From Diphasiastrum complanatum (Eukaryota > Streptophyta > Lycopodiopsida > Lycopodiales > Lycopodiaceae): a stretch of DNA of 64,000 nucleotides. Of this stretch, positions 1 to 13,000 are shown in pieces (the stretch's first letter is position 1; each line of letters begins with the position of its first letter). The notes under the pieces were generated by a model that was given only the letters and a program-made list of their open reading frames with translations, was not told where the DNA came from and ran no database searches. The stretch lies in contig CM055097.1 of assembly GCA_029204225.1 (NCBI GenBank), positions 41,332,028 through 41,396,027 on the forward strand. The letters are read 5' to 3'. The position numbers were made by a program, and so were the translations under genes.

Positions 1-524
1 TGCTATGGCTCAACACCACTAGCAAAGATCAAAGATTGGACAATGTCCTATATGTGCCCACATTGCAGAAGGATCTATTATCAGTTGCAAGGATAGCAGA
101 TGCAGACATGCAGGTGGTATTCACCAAAGGTATGCCTACCGACAGAGTAGGCTCATCAAGTTTATGAGTTGATGGATGTTCTATGGCATAGGAGACTGTG
201 TCATATGAACCAATGGCTTTGTACAAAGTAAGCTAGCATGGAGCAATCATAGGAGTTAGCATCAAAGATGCAACCAGTTCAACATCCTGTGATGCATGCA
301 TCAAAGGCAAGATGTCACGTACACCCTTCATCAAGGATTATTTCAGAGCAAAAGAGCTCTTGGAATTGGTACACTCTGACATCTGTGGACCCTGTGACGT
401 ACTCTCTATGGGAGAATCAAGATATTACATCACCTTCATCGATGATTTTAGTAAGTTTGCTATTGTTTACTTCATCTACAACAAATCTGAAGCTCTTCTG
501 TACAAGTCGAGACATCCTTCATAG
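1..524 (+). pseudogene. Ty1/copia pol relic (GAG-pre-integrase and start of integrase)
   Basis: Conceptual translation across frames gives DNVLYVPTLQKDLLSVARI (retropepsin/GAG-pre-integrase linker), a degraded LWHRRLCHMN, then MSRTPF and ELLELVHSDICGP followed by YYITFIDDFSKFAIVYF, the start of a copia integrase core. The first catalytic Asp region (HSDICG) is present; the second Asp and Glu are missing because the reading breaks near 520. Several frameshifts and stops separate the blocks. The 5' end lies outside the window. It is a fragment of a dead element, not an active gene. Confidence 0.8.
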
Positions 525-554
525 GAAGAGAACAACCTATACACCACTGGTGCT

Positions 555-1520
555 CTCAGCCTGACCGTTGGCTTGCAGGTGGTAGGGTGTGCTCTTCTGG
601 TGCTTGATCGTCAACTGATTGGTCAAGGATTTGATAGTTTTGTTCAAAAAATGGGTACCCCTGTCAGAGATTAGTTCTCTAGGTGTACCTATCAATTATT
701 CTAGCAAGAACCATGCAGTTTTCTTTGCATTGTCTTTGGCTACAGCCCGTGCCTCGGCCCACTTTGTGAAGTAGTTAGTGGTTACTATAATATAATGTTT
801 TCTGCTAGATGAAGCTGGGTGTATTGGTCCAACAAAGTCGATGCCCCATCTTTCTTTCTGCCATTTCTTCTAGGACTTGGTCTATGAACGACAATGGATA
901 GTTGTCCTTCTTAGTCTATTTGTTCAACCTCTTATAATCCACACACATGCGAATGCATGTGGAGTTCTTCTTGTGCAAAAATAACCATTGGGGAACACCA
1001 CTTGGTGTTCTCTACTGGAAATATTAGTCTAGCAGTTCGAAGTCTCTCAAGTTCAGTGTAGACTCCTTCCTTTAAGTGGTGGGATAGCCGGCGTTGTTTT
1101 TGTCATACAAGTTTGGCTCCCTCCTTCAATGATATTGTGTGTGTCACTATATCAGGTGGAATCTTTTTCAAATTTGAGTAGTCCCAGACCAAAAATATGC
1201 TGGTACTTTTTACACAACCGTTCGTACTCTTCTCTTTCTACAATGCCTAGGGAAGCACCTATTTTGATATTCTTGGGCTCTTCTACGGTTCCTAGGTTTA
1301 TCAGGCAAATATCGGCATCCCAAACTTTGGGAGGCCGCTCTTCTAGAGTGTTCCACTCTATATCCAGTACTAATCTCAGGTTGGGTTCATCTTCACTCGT
1401 AGTGGACCCATCATCGTCCTCACTACTCGTGAACTCCTCCCACTCGGACGAAGATATGGGTGCTCTTTCTGACTGAGGCACCACACAGTGGTGTGTGATG
1501 ATTCCACAAGAGTCGTGCAC
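555..1520 (-). pseudogene. Ty3/gypsy pol relic with internal RT-integrase deletion
   Basis: Read on the minus strand from 1520 downward. First comes an acidic linker with INLGTVEEPKNIKIGASL, typical of the stretch between protease and reverse transcriptase in plant Ty3/gypsy elements (about 1150-1520). Then come RT N-terminal pieces such as RMCVDYKRLNK and DNYPLSFIDQVLEEMA (about 860-1100). The reading then jumps at about 850 straight into integrase: WGIDFVGPIHPASSS, KWAEARAVAKDNAKKT and SDRGTHFLNKTIKSL (about 560-855). The rest of RT, RNase H and the integrase zinc finger are missing. Stops and frameshifts are scattered throughout. Confidence 0.8.
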
Positions 1521-2385
1521 TTAGCCGACTCATTATCCATAGAATGAAATTTGAGGTTGTTTCGATCTAAGGACCATACACACCCCTATTAGATATGATG
1601 AGGGCCTCTTACGTCAAGATGATAGAATTTTTAGTTAGATTGTAAAAGCTCTTATGCATTAGAGGAGTTCTAAATCCAAAAAAGATCCTTTGTAAAGATT
1701 CTTTTTATATTTTTTTTCAAATTTTTCTTACACATGGACCAATCAAAACACTCAAATTTGAAATCTACGTAACGTAACTTTTTAAGTCCACATTTTGATT
1801 CCATACTAAAAATGTCATAACTTTTTAGTGGTAAGTCCAACTTTAGCAAAGTTTGGTGCATTGGAAAGCGCTCAACAAGGGCTTTCCAATGATATGTTAC
1901 ATGACATACTTTTGAGATATGATTAAAATGTTATAGCAAGTCAAATGTATTAGTGCTATAATATTTTAATAATATAAAAGACATCTTGCACGAATTCTTA
2001 AAGGGTCTTTTCGGAGCTCAAAACTTCCATAATGATACTCCTTACTCGAAACATATTACTAGAAGTAGTTGTAGTACAACAATTAGGACAATTGCCTCCC
2101 AAACACTAGAGACCCAACATTGATTGACTAAAAGCTTAGACTTGCCAAAGACTATTATCACATAGAAAGAACCATGGATGAGGGCCTGATGTACGAGCAT
2201 TTTGGATACATAGGTGTATAAGCGGTATACCAACCACCTAGTAGAACAAATGTCAATTATAGGAATTTCAGATCATGGCTATTCGGTATTGTAGAGGATG
2301 GTGCAGTAACAAATGACCACATATGCCAATCCCTACACTTACAAGTAGTCCCAACGAATAGAATATTGAAGGAGATATTTAACCC
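1521..2385. other. No gene seen
   Basis: AT-rich stretch with T-runs near 1700. I see no retroelement protein motif, convincing ORF, LTR end or strong repeat. It may be degraded LTR or leader of the neighbouring gypsy relics. Confidence 0.4.
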
Positions 2386-4660
2386 ATGGACGATGAACTA
2401 AAAACATCAAATTATAATGGGAATGATGGGATGTTGAGTACTGCCTTAATCCAAAACATACATGATCCTCTCACTGATGGAATAGATCGACCCACTAATG
2501 TGACTAGCGAGTCATCAATAAGTGGATGGAGTAGACTATTTTTCGATCAGCTAAGTACATCGTTTGACATGAGCCCATATCAACCCATTAATGATGATGA
2601 GAGCTTAGGATCTTTTGATGACATACTAGACAAGTACCCTCAGGAGGGATCCCATGAGACTACTACTTTGTATTTGGCAGATCCTATATATGATCATAAG
2701 ATGCCTCCTCTAGAATTAGAGGATGAAGAGATGATCTGTGTGCCTGATAGGTCAATAGATATGCCCCAAATGGTGACCAAAGAGGACCTTGGTGAGACCA
2801 TCAACACATTTTTAAAAATCTTTGATTAGGATGTGGTTGAAAAAAATGATATTACTCCAACGGACCTAGACTCCGAGGAAAAACACGTCATAATAGAAGA
2901 TCTCTTGATCAAACCATAGATTGAACCACAACCGACTGAGCACCCTCAATTGGATCTAGACGGATTCTCATATGCAAAGCTAGATTTAGCTATAGAAATT
3001 TCATTGTGTGAGACCAGTCTATCACCTAGAGAACCAACCCAACTGTAGATAGTGGAAGGAGTGCAGTAAGAGATCCATTTCCCCTACCCTTGAAAACCAC
3101 TGCAACTCGAGTGCACTCACCACAAGGACACACAATGCCAACTCTTCTTGAGGATCAAGAAGATAGTACTGCCAATTTGCAAATAGCAATAGCACTCTCA
3201 CTACTAGAGTGGGAAACACCTTCAGATATCCACAAAGATGACATCCCATTAAAAATAGATTTAGGGGAGTGCTCAACTCGATATGACAATGAAGGTGAGA
3301 AATCTAATCCGGTTGAGAGTTATAGTGATGAATCTGAGTGGGAGACTGTATCTAAAGATGAAATTGAGCCAGAGCCCGGTCAGGTGGCAGGTGATAGAGC
3401 AATAAGTGATGAAGAGATGGTTGGTGATGACACAGTGTCAGAATGGAAAACAATGAATGAAAGCGAGGTTGAGTTAGATCTAGATCTTGATCAAGTAGAT
3501 CATGATGATCATAACATGAATGAGAAAGTTTTAGTTGAAGCTAACAATCGAGCTCAAGCACCGATTGGTGCAAACACCTGACTCTATCTATCCATGTCAC
3601 ACTGGTGATGAAGAGAGTCACTCAGCCAATAGTTGTTCTTGATGACACCGAGAGAGTCACTCAGCTCAAGCACCGACTAGTGCAAACACCTGACTCTATC
3701 TATCCATGTCACACTGGTGATGAGGAGAGTCACTCAGCCAATACTTGTTCTTCATGACACCGAGAGAGTACCTAGTATAGTAGGCTCCCAACCGTTATTC
3801 CACAAAAACAATGACGAAGATGCCCACAAGCATCTCGAAGATTTTGAGACACTAATGGTCATTAATGCGATTGTAAATCCTGCGCATATGATGATATTAT
3901 TTTTCACAACTCTGGTAGGAAAGGCTAGGCACTGGTACTATAATCTACCAAAGCTTCCATCACCACCTGGGAAAAATTGTTTGAACTCTTTTTAGCAAAG
4001 TTTGGACCCATATACAATGTTGATAGTCTAATGTTCACTCTAACCACGATCAAGAACCAAGAGAATTAGTACGCCTGCATATCAAATGACTCAAGGAGCT
4101 CATTCACAAATTGAACATAGGGCTAGCAATCGAGATATCGTCTCAATTGGTGCTCACCTTTTTCCTAAGGGGCCTACAACCATATATATAATCACTAGTA
4201 CGCCAATCTGGAGTCTCCTCTTTTGAAGAGGCAGTATCTAGAGCCATGCTATTGAGGCAGCTTATGTCACTACATCTAAATGTTAGGCAATGAGAAATTC
4301 AATCCTAGACAGTAGTCGACAGACAGTAAGGGGTGAGTTGAATGTTATGAGAGACCTACATCAGACTTCCAAACTCCCAGGACCAAGACCACACTACACA
4401 CCTGAGAGGGATGGTGTGATGCTGAATTGTCACACTCGAGACCAAGGGATTGAAAGGTATACTAGTCCTTTTAGTACACAAGAATGATATCGTGGAAACG
4501 AAAATGCCTACGATATAGGATATGGGACTAGTGCTAGAATTATACTCTCAGACTACCTGAACTAGAACATGATGAAGTAGATAGAATATCAATTGATCTT
4601 GAGATATCTCAAGAGGAATCTTATTATTTAGAAGATTGTGATGGGACACAAGAGGATTAT
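2386..4660 (+). pseudogene. Ty3/gypsy gag relic with long acidic N-terminal region
   Basis: Two open stretches (2386-2829, 147 aa; 3090-3581, 163 aa) are rich in Asp, Glu and Ser and look like one acidic region broken by stops. At 3717-3995 the translation shows a Ty3-type gag core: PLFHKNNDEDAHKHLEDFE, then LFFTTLVGKARHWYYNLP, then a shifted TWEKLFELFLAKF. That corresponds to the retrotransposon-gag (PF03732-like) pattern. A further acidic piece (DRISIDLEISQEESYYLED) is readable near 4575-4660. There is no clear zinc knuckle, protease or pol downstream; 4661-4961 holds nothing recognisable. Gag identity is fairly secure. The origin of the acidic part is inferred only from continuity. Confidence 0.65.
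3552..3770. repeat. Direct tandem duplication, about 112-bp unit
   Basis: The stretch starting GCTCAAGCACCG at 3552 recurs from 3664. Each copy runs through AACACCTGACTCTATC to GACACCGAGAGAGT with only a few differences. The duplication sits between the acidic region and the gag core and breaks the reading frame there. Confidence 0.9.
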
Positions 4661-4961
4661 GGGTAAGATCTACATTGTTATGGGCTAGTCAATCGTGTAA
4701 TATCTCCCTACACATTTTGAAGAACCATGCATACCCATAGAGGCTAGGTTGAGTGTACTGACCATAACCCAAAGTGAGTTGCGAGCAAATCCCCCTAGAA
4801 AAGAGTGGCAGCAAGAGAGTGATAGGCAGGTAAGTCTTGGGAATGCCATAAAGTCTGAGGAGGCAACACCATCAATGTTTAGCGACCAACTTGATCGAGT
4901 TGTGCTTCTAGACGAGCGACGATAGTGACCCAAAATAGAAAGAAATAGACAAACTCGCAAT

Positions 4962-5384
4962 TGAAATTTCAATAGAATCTAGTGTAGTATCACCATAGCC
5001 ACTCCTCACAAGCTCTCATAGATGGCACAACAAAAGTTATGTATATTACATAAAACATTGTACATATAGGAAATCCCTAACTGCATGAAAGGACATGTGT
5101 CCTAAAATTGGCCTACCACTTGTCAAAAACTAAGGTCAGGCCCAACATGTCCAAATTTGACTGACAAACTCAGGACATGCCCCTGAGTACAGGCTAATTC
5201 TTCCTATGTGTGGCTACTTGGCTAACCCAAGTAGCCGGCTACAGGATCAGTGTCCGATCAATATATCCTAATGGGTCACATCCCGATCACAACCATATAC
5301 ACTAAACCAAATAAACTGTACAATAATTACATCATCACATTTAGAGCTTATACTAATGAATCAGATCAAAACTGATTTCTAACT
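4962..5384 (-). repeat. 3' LTR of copia-type element L
   Basis: Closely similar to 20943-21390. Shared blocks include CCATAGCCACTCCTCACAAG, AAGTAGCCGGCTA and CAATATATCCTAATGGGTCA. On the plus strand it begins TGAAATTTC. Its right edge is followed by CTCTCTCCCTTAAGC, i.e. a minus-strand polypurine tract GCTTAAGGGAGAGAG next to TTAGAAATCAG. That arrangement (LTR then PPT complement) makes this the 3' LTR of a minus-strand element. The partner 5' LTR with its primer-binding site is 15.5 kb to the right. Confidence 0.7.
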
Positions 5385-6020
5385 CTCTCCCTTAAGCTCA
5401 AATGTGATAAGAGTGAAAAACAATATATTGCAGCAGCGTCTTGAGTGTCCAAAAGATGTTATGCATATCACAGCTACCATGTACTTGACTCACACTCAAG
5501 CACACCAACAAACCACCCAGTTTGACTTACAAAGTATCGTGTAACACAATGTTCATAAAGAGAGTCTGTCGTACTCTCAACCAACTGACTAGTCACCATC
5601 TGACTTGAAACACCAGTGGACTACATGAGCGACATGGCTTAAACTGAGAAAATCCCACTGCCACCATGAGACTTACCTCCTCCATCTAGCTAGGCTAACA
5701 TCCTATCAGACACTTACAAGTACAAACCTATAAAGCTAACATAAATGAGCGACTGAGGCTCAACCTAAGGAAATCTTACTTCCACCATAAGACTATACCC
5801 TCACCAGATAAAATAGCTAGTAGACATAGTGACAAGTCAAAGAGCATCAAATGATTACTTTGTTTCTAATATAGCAAATGCACAACCACATACAGCTCCG
5901 ACTCAGATCTAGACTCCCGTGACAAGGTAACATGCAAGCTCACACACACTCATGCAAATCAACACTTGTGTCACCTGCATATCCGCTACTACACCACTGG
6001 TCACCAAATCAGGTCTACCA
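5385..6020. other. Internal remnant of element L, no coding motif
   Basis: Between the PPT of L and the K LTR. I found no RNase H motif. It contains a diverged direct repeat: GAGCGACATGGCTTAAACTG at about 5625 and GAGCGACTGAGGCTCAACCT at about 5745, each followed by a CCACCATGAGACT/CCACCATAAGACT block. Confidence 0.5.
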
Positions 6021-7047
6021 CTTTTACAAGTAGAGGTGACGAATTCCTCCAAATCCAAGGTAGAGCCTCCAAATGTCCTCCAAGCAACCTGCAAGCTTTA
6101 AGATGCTCCCCAACTCCAAGCTAGGATGCCTCCACCTGCAAGTAAGGATCTGCAAGCCTCCAAGGATCTCTCCTTCACCTATGTCCCTACTCTCTAAACA
6201 CAAAGATATATAACAAGTTGGCCTCAAGTATTCACCACCCAACCATAGCTAGATCCAAGCTCTAAGCAAGACCTATCTAGCACCCCCTTGCTAACCATAA
6301 ACAAATCACAAGCATACTACAACACTCCATAGCATACTCAAGATTCAAACCCTACTTATGTCCCATACCATAAGCAAGATCCAAACCTCAAGCATACTAC
6401 CACAAGAAAGCACTCTACACACTAGTAGCAACACTAGAGCATAAGCAAAGCAAACAAGAGAGATTTCTCTCCTCCCAATGGGCGCCCTACTACCCTCATA
6501 TAGATGGCCCATGGAACCCTCCAATGCACTATGGAGTTCCATGCTCATCCAATGAGAGAGAGAGAAGCCTAGGGGAGTTAAAGAATCTCCAAGAGCCTCC
6601 ATAGGCTTATGGAAGGTCAAGAGACTCCTTCCATAACCTATGACTCTTTGAATGCCTTTCTTGTGGGAGTTGGGAAGTCAATGGACACTTTAGAAGGGCG
6701 CCCTCCTACTAGGTCCCATTGCCCAAGTTGTGCAAGTATACTTTGGTCCTAGACCAATAAAGTGATATGGTTCAAGGTTGAGGCCCAAGGTTTAGAAAAA
6801 TAGTCATCCAATGACTTTCTAACACCTCTCTAGATTCCATACCTCCATCCAAGGCATAGACACCTATCTGCCCTTAACCAAGAACACTAGTACCTTAATC
6901 TAAGACACATACTGGAGGTATAGTCACTTGCATGTCCTTATCCAAGGGCACATACCCTTAATCCTAAGGGTACCTTGCGATTTAGCCCCCAACACTAAAT
7001 GGACTATTAGGGGTCTGAAGTACTGCTAGTTACATAGGTATGTAACA
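6021..7047 (-). repeat. 3' LTR of Ty3/gypsy element K
   Basis: About 1.03 kb, nearly identical over most of its length to 17253-18333. The left copy lacks about 52 bp present in the right copy near 18140-18190. It ends on the plus strand with TAGGTATGTAACA (so the LTR starts TGTTACATACC in element sense) and is followed by TTCCTTCCCCCTAAA, the complement of a polypurine tract. That marks it as the 3' LTR of a minus-strand element. Confidence 0.85.
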
Positions 7048-7900
7048 TTCCTTCCCCCTAAACTTAAATTTTTCCTTGTAGAAAAAAATTTAAAAAATTC
7101 TTTCTGGAGATCAGCGTCCTTTTCCTAGGTATCCTCCTCTTCTAATTTGTCCCTCCACCTGACTAAAAATTTCTGAAGCACTCTACTCCATAGAGTTCTC
7201 TGCTAGCTATTAACAATCGCCTCGGATTCAGGTGGTCCACTCACGGACTCATCACGAAGAAGTTCCACTAGATCTTCCACAGGGACCAGGGTCTCCCCAA
7301 CACCCAACGAGGGTTTCAACTTACTAACATAGAAAACATGATGAATTCCAACATTAGCTAGAAAGGTCTAGTTTGTATGCAACCTTGTTTATCACTTGGA
7401 TAATCTTAAAAGGACCACAATACCTAGGCGCCAACTTTGCACACTTAATAGTTTTCAAGTCCCTAGAGTGACTAGGGACTCTCAAAAACACCCAGTCGTT
7501 GACCATGAATACCTTGTGCTTCCGAGATAGATCAACATAGTGCCTTGCCCTTTCCTGGACACTTCTTATGCTATCTTTAGCCAGTTGTAACATTTCTTAC
7601 ATATCCGCAAGGAAATGAGCTGCAGCTTTCACCCGTAGGTTTTTCATGCCAACACTAATTGGTGATCGAGGTTTAAAACCATACATAAGCATGAAAGGGC
7701 TGAATTCGGTCACTGAATGTTTTGCACTATTATATGCAAATTCCACCAGTGGAAGATATTGTTCCAAATCAGACTGTCGATGGCCCACATATGCTCGAAG
7801 CATATCCTCCATGGTCTGAATGGTCCATTCTGTTTGACCGTCTGATTCCGGACGATCTGTAGAGCTCAAATGTAAAGTTGTTTTCAACTTTTCAAATAGA
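7048..7900 (-). pseudogene. Integrase C-terminal half and chromodomain-like tail of gypsy element K
   Basis: Minus-strand reading from 7900: [54 protein letters not shown]. Then the integrase C-terminal region with VFLRVPSHSRDLKTIKCAKL, APRYCGPFKI and VAYKLDLSS, then HHVFYVSKLKPSLG. After that comes a chromodomain-like tail (KFLVRWRDKLEEEDT, then EKDADLQKEFF). The usual catalytic Glu region of integrase lies in this part; the first two Asp residues are in the inverted segment to the right. A chromo-like tail on integrase is known from plant chromoviruses. Stops at about 7593 and in the tail make it non-functional. Confidence 0.85.
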
Positions 7901-9376
7901 TCTAAGATCGGGCTACCATCAGATATGCATTAAGGCAGAAGATATACCAAAAACCGGGTTTCGAACTCGCTTTGGTCACTACGAATTTTTGGTGTTGCCT
8001 TTTGCTTTGACCAATGCATTGACAACTTTCTAACAAATGATGAACGATTTGTTCAGACCATATTTGGAAAGATTCATAGTGGTATTCTTAGATGATATCC
8101 TAGTGTTCAGTAAGACTTTGGCGAAACATAAAGAGCATCTTAGGATTGTCTTGGGCATTCTAAAAACGAAAAAGCTCTTTGCCAAGGAATCTAAGTGTGA
8201 CTTTTTTGCTAAGGAATTGTCCTACTTGGGGCATAAGATTTTCAAACGGGGGGTGGAGATTGAGGATGATCGTATCCAGAGGGTTATTGATTGGCCTAAT
8301 CTCACCACAGTTTGGGAAATCAAATCTTTCTTGGGGTTTGTGGATTTTTCCGTCGGCATATTCTCCATTTTGCTCGATTGGCATTTCCCCTTACCCAGGC
8401 CTTGAAAGACTATAAGAAGCTAAGCCGGAGGACTAAGAGTCCACTAGTGGTGTGGACGGAGGATATGAGTAATTGTTTTGAGTTGCTTAAGAAAAGTGTC
8501 ACTTTGGCACCAATACTAATCATTGGCGATCCTAATAAGACTTTTGTGGCTAGGACCGATGCCAGTGATTATGCTATTGGAGCTGTTTTGATGCAGGATG
8601 GACATCCTATGGCTTATGAAAGCAAGAAACTCAATCCTGCTTAGTCTAGGTATTGTACCTATAATAAGGAACTATTTGCAATTGTTCATTCCTTGAAAAT
8701 TTGACGACATTATTTGTATGGAGCCAGATTTGAAGTTTTGACGGATCATCAATCTCTTCGATATTTCTATGATGCTAAAGATTTAAAGGGGAGGCAAGCT
8801 AGATGGGCTGAGCTGATGCAAATCTTTGACATTTCTATACGTTATTGTAAAGGAAGTCAAAATACTCTAGCAGATGCTTTCAGTCGGTTACCGGTTATTA
8901 ATCAGTTGTGTTTTTTTGTTATAGAACCGGAGTTCTTTCAGTCTCTTCAAGGACTATATGAGTCCGATCCTTTTTTTTTTAAAGTATTGGCAACAAGTAC
9001 TTTCGGGGGTCGATTCAGGTTTGTAAGATTCCTCGAATCAGGAAAAGAATGAAACAGATTTCCTAATTCGAAACATGATTTTGTTTCAAAAAGGAAAGAT
9101 GTGTGTATTAGAGAATGACACTGTAAGGGCCCAAATCTTGCATGAGTGTCATGATAGTCCATGCGCAGGACATCCGGGTACACAAAGAACACTTGACTTA
9201 GTTCGAAGGCAATTTTGGTGGCCTAAGATGAAAAGTCAAGTAGAGGCCTATGTACTTAAATGTACTAAGTGCCAGTTAAATAAAGCAGAGGGGCTAAAAG
9301 CTAGTGGCCTATTACATCCTTTAGATATTCCTACCGAAAAGTGAGAAAGTATATCTATGGATTTTGTGGTTGGGCT
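7901..9376 (+). pseudogene. Inverted RT-RNase H-integrase segment of gypsy element K, part 1
   Basis: Plus-strand reading: [20 protein letters not shown] (RT), [12 protein letters not shown], then VVFLDDILVFS with the RT active-site LDD, LGHKIFKRGVEI and IKSFLGF. RNase H follows: FVARTDASDYAIGAVLMQ, then VLTDHQSLRYFYD and NTLADAFSRL. Then the integrase zinc finger HECHDSPCAGHPGTQRTL...CTKCQLNK, ending in SISMDFVVGL at 9376 where the copia element M begins. Defects include stops at about 8643 and 8703 and frameshifts near 8340 and 9050. It is fused at a TAGATCTA palindrome (about 7901) to the oppositely oriented integrase C-terminus. Confidence 0.85.
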
Positions 9377-10058
9377 TGTAAAAATTACAGCAAATAAGGA
9401 TCCTAAAACACTTGAAATGATGAGGGAAACAATAGATTATGATTTCATAAGATTAGCACAAGTTGAACCATCAAAATCCATCAAAAATCTATGCTTGAAC
9501 CTCACTAAATGGCCCAAATCCTTGAAGAAGGCTTCACACATGTGAAAGTACGGCCTCCCACAGTCTGAGTACTGTACACCAGACCTACATTCAATCCTAT
9601 AATCACTAGTAATCACAAGTACTCAAACAATTATGAACATAGAGAGCAATTGCACCATTATGAGAGAAAAATCATGAAATTGCTTGATTGATTTTGGTGA
9701 GATATCATCACCTATATATACATGATCCATCACGGTTTTGGGCAGGTATGAGTAGCCCTAAACCTATCCCTAATGCTAATTTTGGTGGATCTTTCATCCC
9801 TACCAAGTTAGGGTTGGAATCTTGGAGATCCCTCAACAATGCAAAAATTATCAAAAATAGCTCCTATTTTTTCTCCCTTGTATCTAAGCATAATTTGGAC
9901 TCATTCCAAAGGTTCTAACACTTAGGTCTACTTGAGAACATCCTTATGAATGGAATCCTATGCTATTTGGCACGTGTGACAAGCCACATCATGACCATCT
10001 AACTATTTACAAGTCATATGACCAAAACTAGTCAAGCTAGAATTGTGAATTTTTAACA
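9377..10058 (-). repeat. 3' LTR of copia element M
   Basis: 682 bp, plus-strand ends TGTAAAAATTACAGC and GAATTTTTAACA. Its twin at 14853-15534 has the same length. Differences seen include ACAGCAAA/ACAACAAA, CACATGTG/CACACGTG, GGGCAGG/GGGTAGG, ATTATC/ATTACC and GGCACGTG/GGAACATG. It contains a TATATATA stretch near 9715. Confidence 0.95.
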
Positions 10059-10070
10059 CTCCTCCTCACT
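10059..10070 (-). promoter_or_regulatory. Polypurine tract of element M
   Basis: CTCCTCCTCACT on the plus strand reads AGTGAGGAGGAG on the element strand, directly next to the TGTTAAAAATTC start of the 3' LTR. A PPT in this place primes plus-strand DNA synthesis in LTR retrotransposons. The same AGGAGGAG also occurs just outside the 5' LTR. Confidence 0.8.
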
Positions 10071-10072
10071 AT

Positions 10073-13000
10073 CTAGCTTGGTTCAATCATTGCTTTACTA
10101 ATCACTCCAAGTGATGATCTGAACTTCATGAAAGGTGTCTTTTGAAGTGGTTTAGTAAGTAGATCAGCTACACATTCATTGCTTGGAACATGCTCCAAAG
10201 CAATCTCCTTGGCTTGCACCATTTCTCTCACAAAGTGATGGCATATCTCAATGTGCTTAGATCTTGCATGGAAGATTGGGTTAGATGCAAGGTGTTGGGC
10301 TGATATATTGTCATTGTAGATGATTGGTGCCTCCTCTGAATCCATGATCTTTAGTTCCACCAATAATCTCTTGATCCAAAGTACCTCCTTTGTAGTGGTT
10401 GTCAAAGCTTTGTACTCGGCCTCGGTTGAAGATAGAGATATAGTTTCTTGCTTTTTTGAAAGCCATGAAACCACACCTTCTCCTATGAAAGTTGAATAGG
10501 CACTTGTTGATTTCCTATCCCTCTTGTCCCCTGCAAAATCTGAATCACTAAATGCATGAAGGTTAATCACATCTCCTCTATATAGAATCCCAAAATCCAA
10601 TGTACCCGAGATGTATCTTAGAATCCTCTTAGCCTTTTTCCAATGGATATTCAATGGCTTTTGCATGGATTGGCTCAACCTACATACACTAAAGCTAAGA
10701 TCTGGTCTAGTTATAGTGATCCACATTAAGGAACCTATAAGTTGTCTAAACAAAGTGATGTCCATGAAGGATCTTTCATCATCTTCATTTGGCACTTTTA
10801 CATTTTGCTCCATTGGTGTGTCAACACTTTTGCATACTTCCATCTTAAACTTCTTAAAAAGACTTTGAGCATAGTTTACTTGACTTATAAAGATAAAATC
10901 AGACCCTCTAAGTACTTCTATGCCTAAGATGAAGTGAAGACACCCTAGATCTACCATCTTGAACTCTAAGGATAGATCTATCTTGATTTTTTCAATACCA
11001 TCAACACTATTTCCACTAATGATGATGTCATCTACATAAATGAGTAAAAGTACAATACCAACATCATCAAACTTAATGTAAAGAGTAGGATCATATTCAC
11101 TTTGAACAAAAGAAAGTGAAATAAGATAGCATTGTAGTCTTGAATTCCAAGATCTCGAGGCTTGCTTCAAGCCATAGATGCTTCTTTGGAGATGGCATAC
11201 TTTGTTCTCCATTCCATGCTTGATGAACCCTTGTGGCTGTTCCATATAGATATCCTCTTCCAAAAAACCATTCAAGAAAGCATTAGAGACATCCGTTTGA
11301 CATAGAATCCATCCAGAATGTGATGCAAGTGCAATGATTAGTCTTATTGTGACCATCTTGGCCACGGGTGCAAAAGTTTCCTCATAGTCTATCCCTCTCT
11401 CTTGAGCATAACCTTTTGAAACTAATCTTGCTTTATGTTTGTTAACACTCCCATTTGCATTCAACTTAAGCTTGAAGACCCACTTGCATCCTATTACATT
11501 CCTTTGAGGTCTCTCAACAAGCAACCAAGTTTCATTCTCAATCAAGGCATCATACTCATCCAACATAGCTTTATACCATTCTTTGGAGTTCAATGCATCT
11601 TCAACATTAGACGGTTCTTCAAAACTAGATAAAGTATAAGAAGTGGATGAGACACCCTCAACTTGTTGTCCTTTGCCTTGATATGTGAGCCTTGATGGCT
11701 CCACTTTTGCCCTTGAAGATCTCCTTGGTGTGATAGGTGGGTTTGGTGCTTGCTCCTCCATGAGCTCCTCCTCAAAACCAAGATCTTGCTCCTCGGCCAT
11801 CTTCTTCTTGATTGTTGGAGCACTTGAGCCTTCTTCAAGCATATGCATATGATGTTCATCAAAGATGACATCCCTTGAAACAACAAATTTGTTCAAGGAT
11901 GGGAGATAGACTTTGTAGCCCTTGCTTGAGCTTGCATATCCAAGCATGATCCCTCTTGTAGAAGATGGATTCTCCTTGGTTCTTGTTTCCAATGGCACAT
12001 GCACATAACATATACACCCAAAAATTTTCAAGTGATTAAGATTGGGTTTCTTTCCATACAACATCTCATAAGGAGTTTTGCCTTCAATTGCTTTGCAAGA
12101 CACCCTATTCATCAAGTAGTTTGCACATACAAGAGACTCACCCCAAAAGGATTTGGGCAAACAAGCATCTAATCTTAAAGCCTTAGAACATTCACATAAT
12201 GTTCTATTCCTTCTTTCAGCAACTCCATTTTGTTGAGGAGTGTAAGGACAAGAAGTCTCTTTCTTGATCCCTTCCTCCTCACAAAAGGCCTTGAACTCAT
12301 TGGAGATGAATTCTCCACCATTGTCACTTCTAAGAATCTTGATGCTATGATTATGATGCTTTTCCACAAACAACTTGAACTTTACAAAAGTATCAAATAC
12401 TTGAGACTTGAAGGAAAGTAAGAACACCCAACAATATCTTGAGTAGTCATCAATGAAGGTTAAAAACATGGATGAACCTCCATTAGATTTGGTGCTAGCA
12501 ATGTGCACATCTGAGTGTATGAGTTCAAGAGGATGAGATGACTTTGTGATGGAGTTAGGAAACACCTTCTTATGTGCCTTGGATAAGGCACAAGCTTCAC
12601 AAACCTTGTCTTCCTTCCCAATAGACCTTGGTAGGCCTAAAGCATACTCCTCCTTGATCATAGCCTCCATGGAACCCGAGTTGACATGTCCAAGTCTTTT
12701 GTGCCATAAAGTAAAGGTAGATATCTTGCTCTTCTCGGCCAACATGACAACATTAGTATCCACAAATGCATCCAACTTATAAAGTTTGCCAAGTCTAGTG
12801 CCCTTAGCCACTATCTTACCCTTCTTCTTGATGAAACATTCATTTGAAGCAAAGTCAACATTGAAACCATTGTCTACCATTTGGCCAACACTTAGTAGAT
12901 TCTTTGTTATTGTAGGAATATACAAAACACCTTCTATGTTGATCTTTTTGGAAGATCCTAAGCAAAGGGGAATGCTACCAACTCCTTCAATTTTACAAGC

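Noticed and set aside
7901-9376. A separate plus-strand gypsy element next to K
   Set aside because: Its integrase end and K's integrase start are complementary at one point and both lie between the K LTRs; an inversion explains this better.
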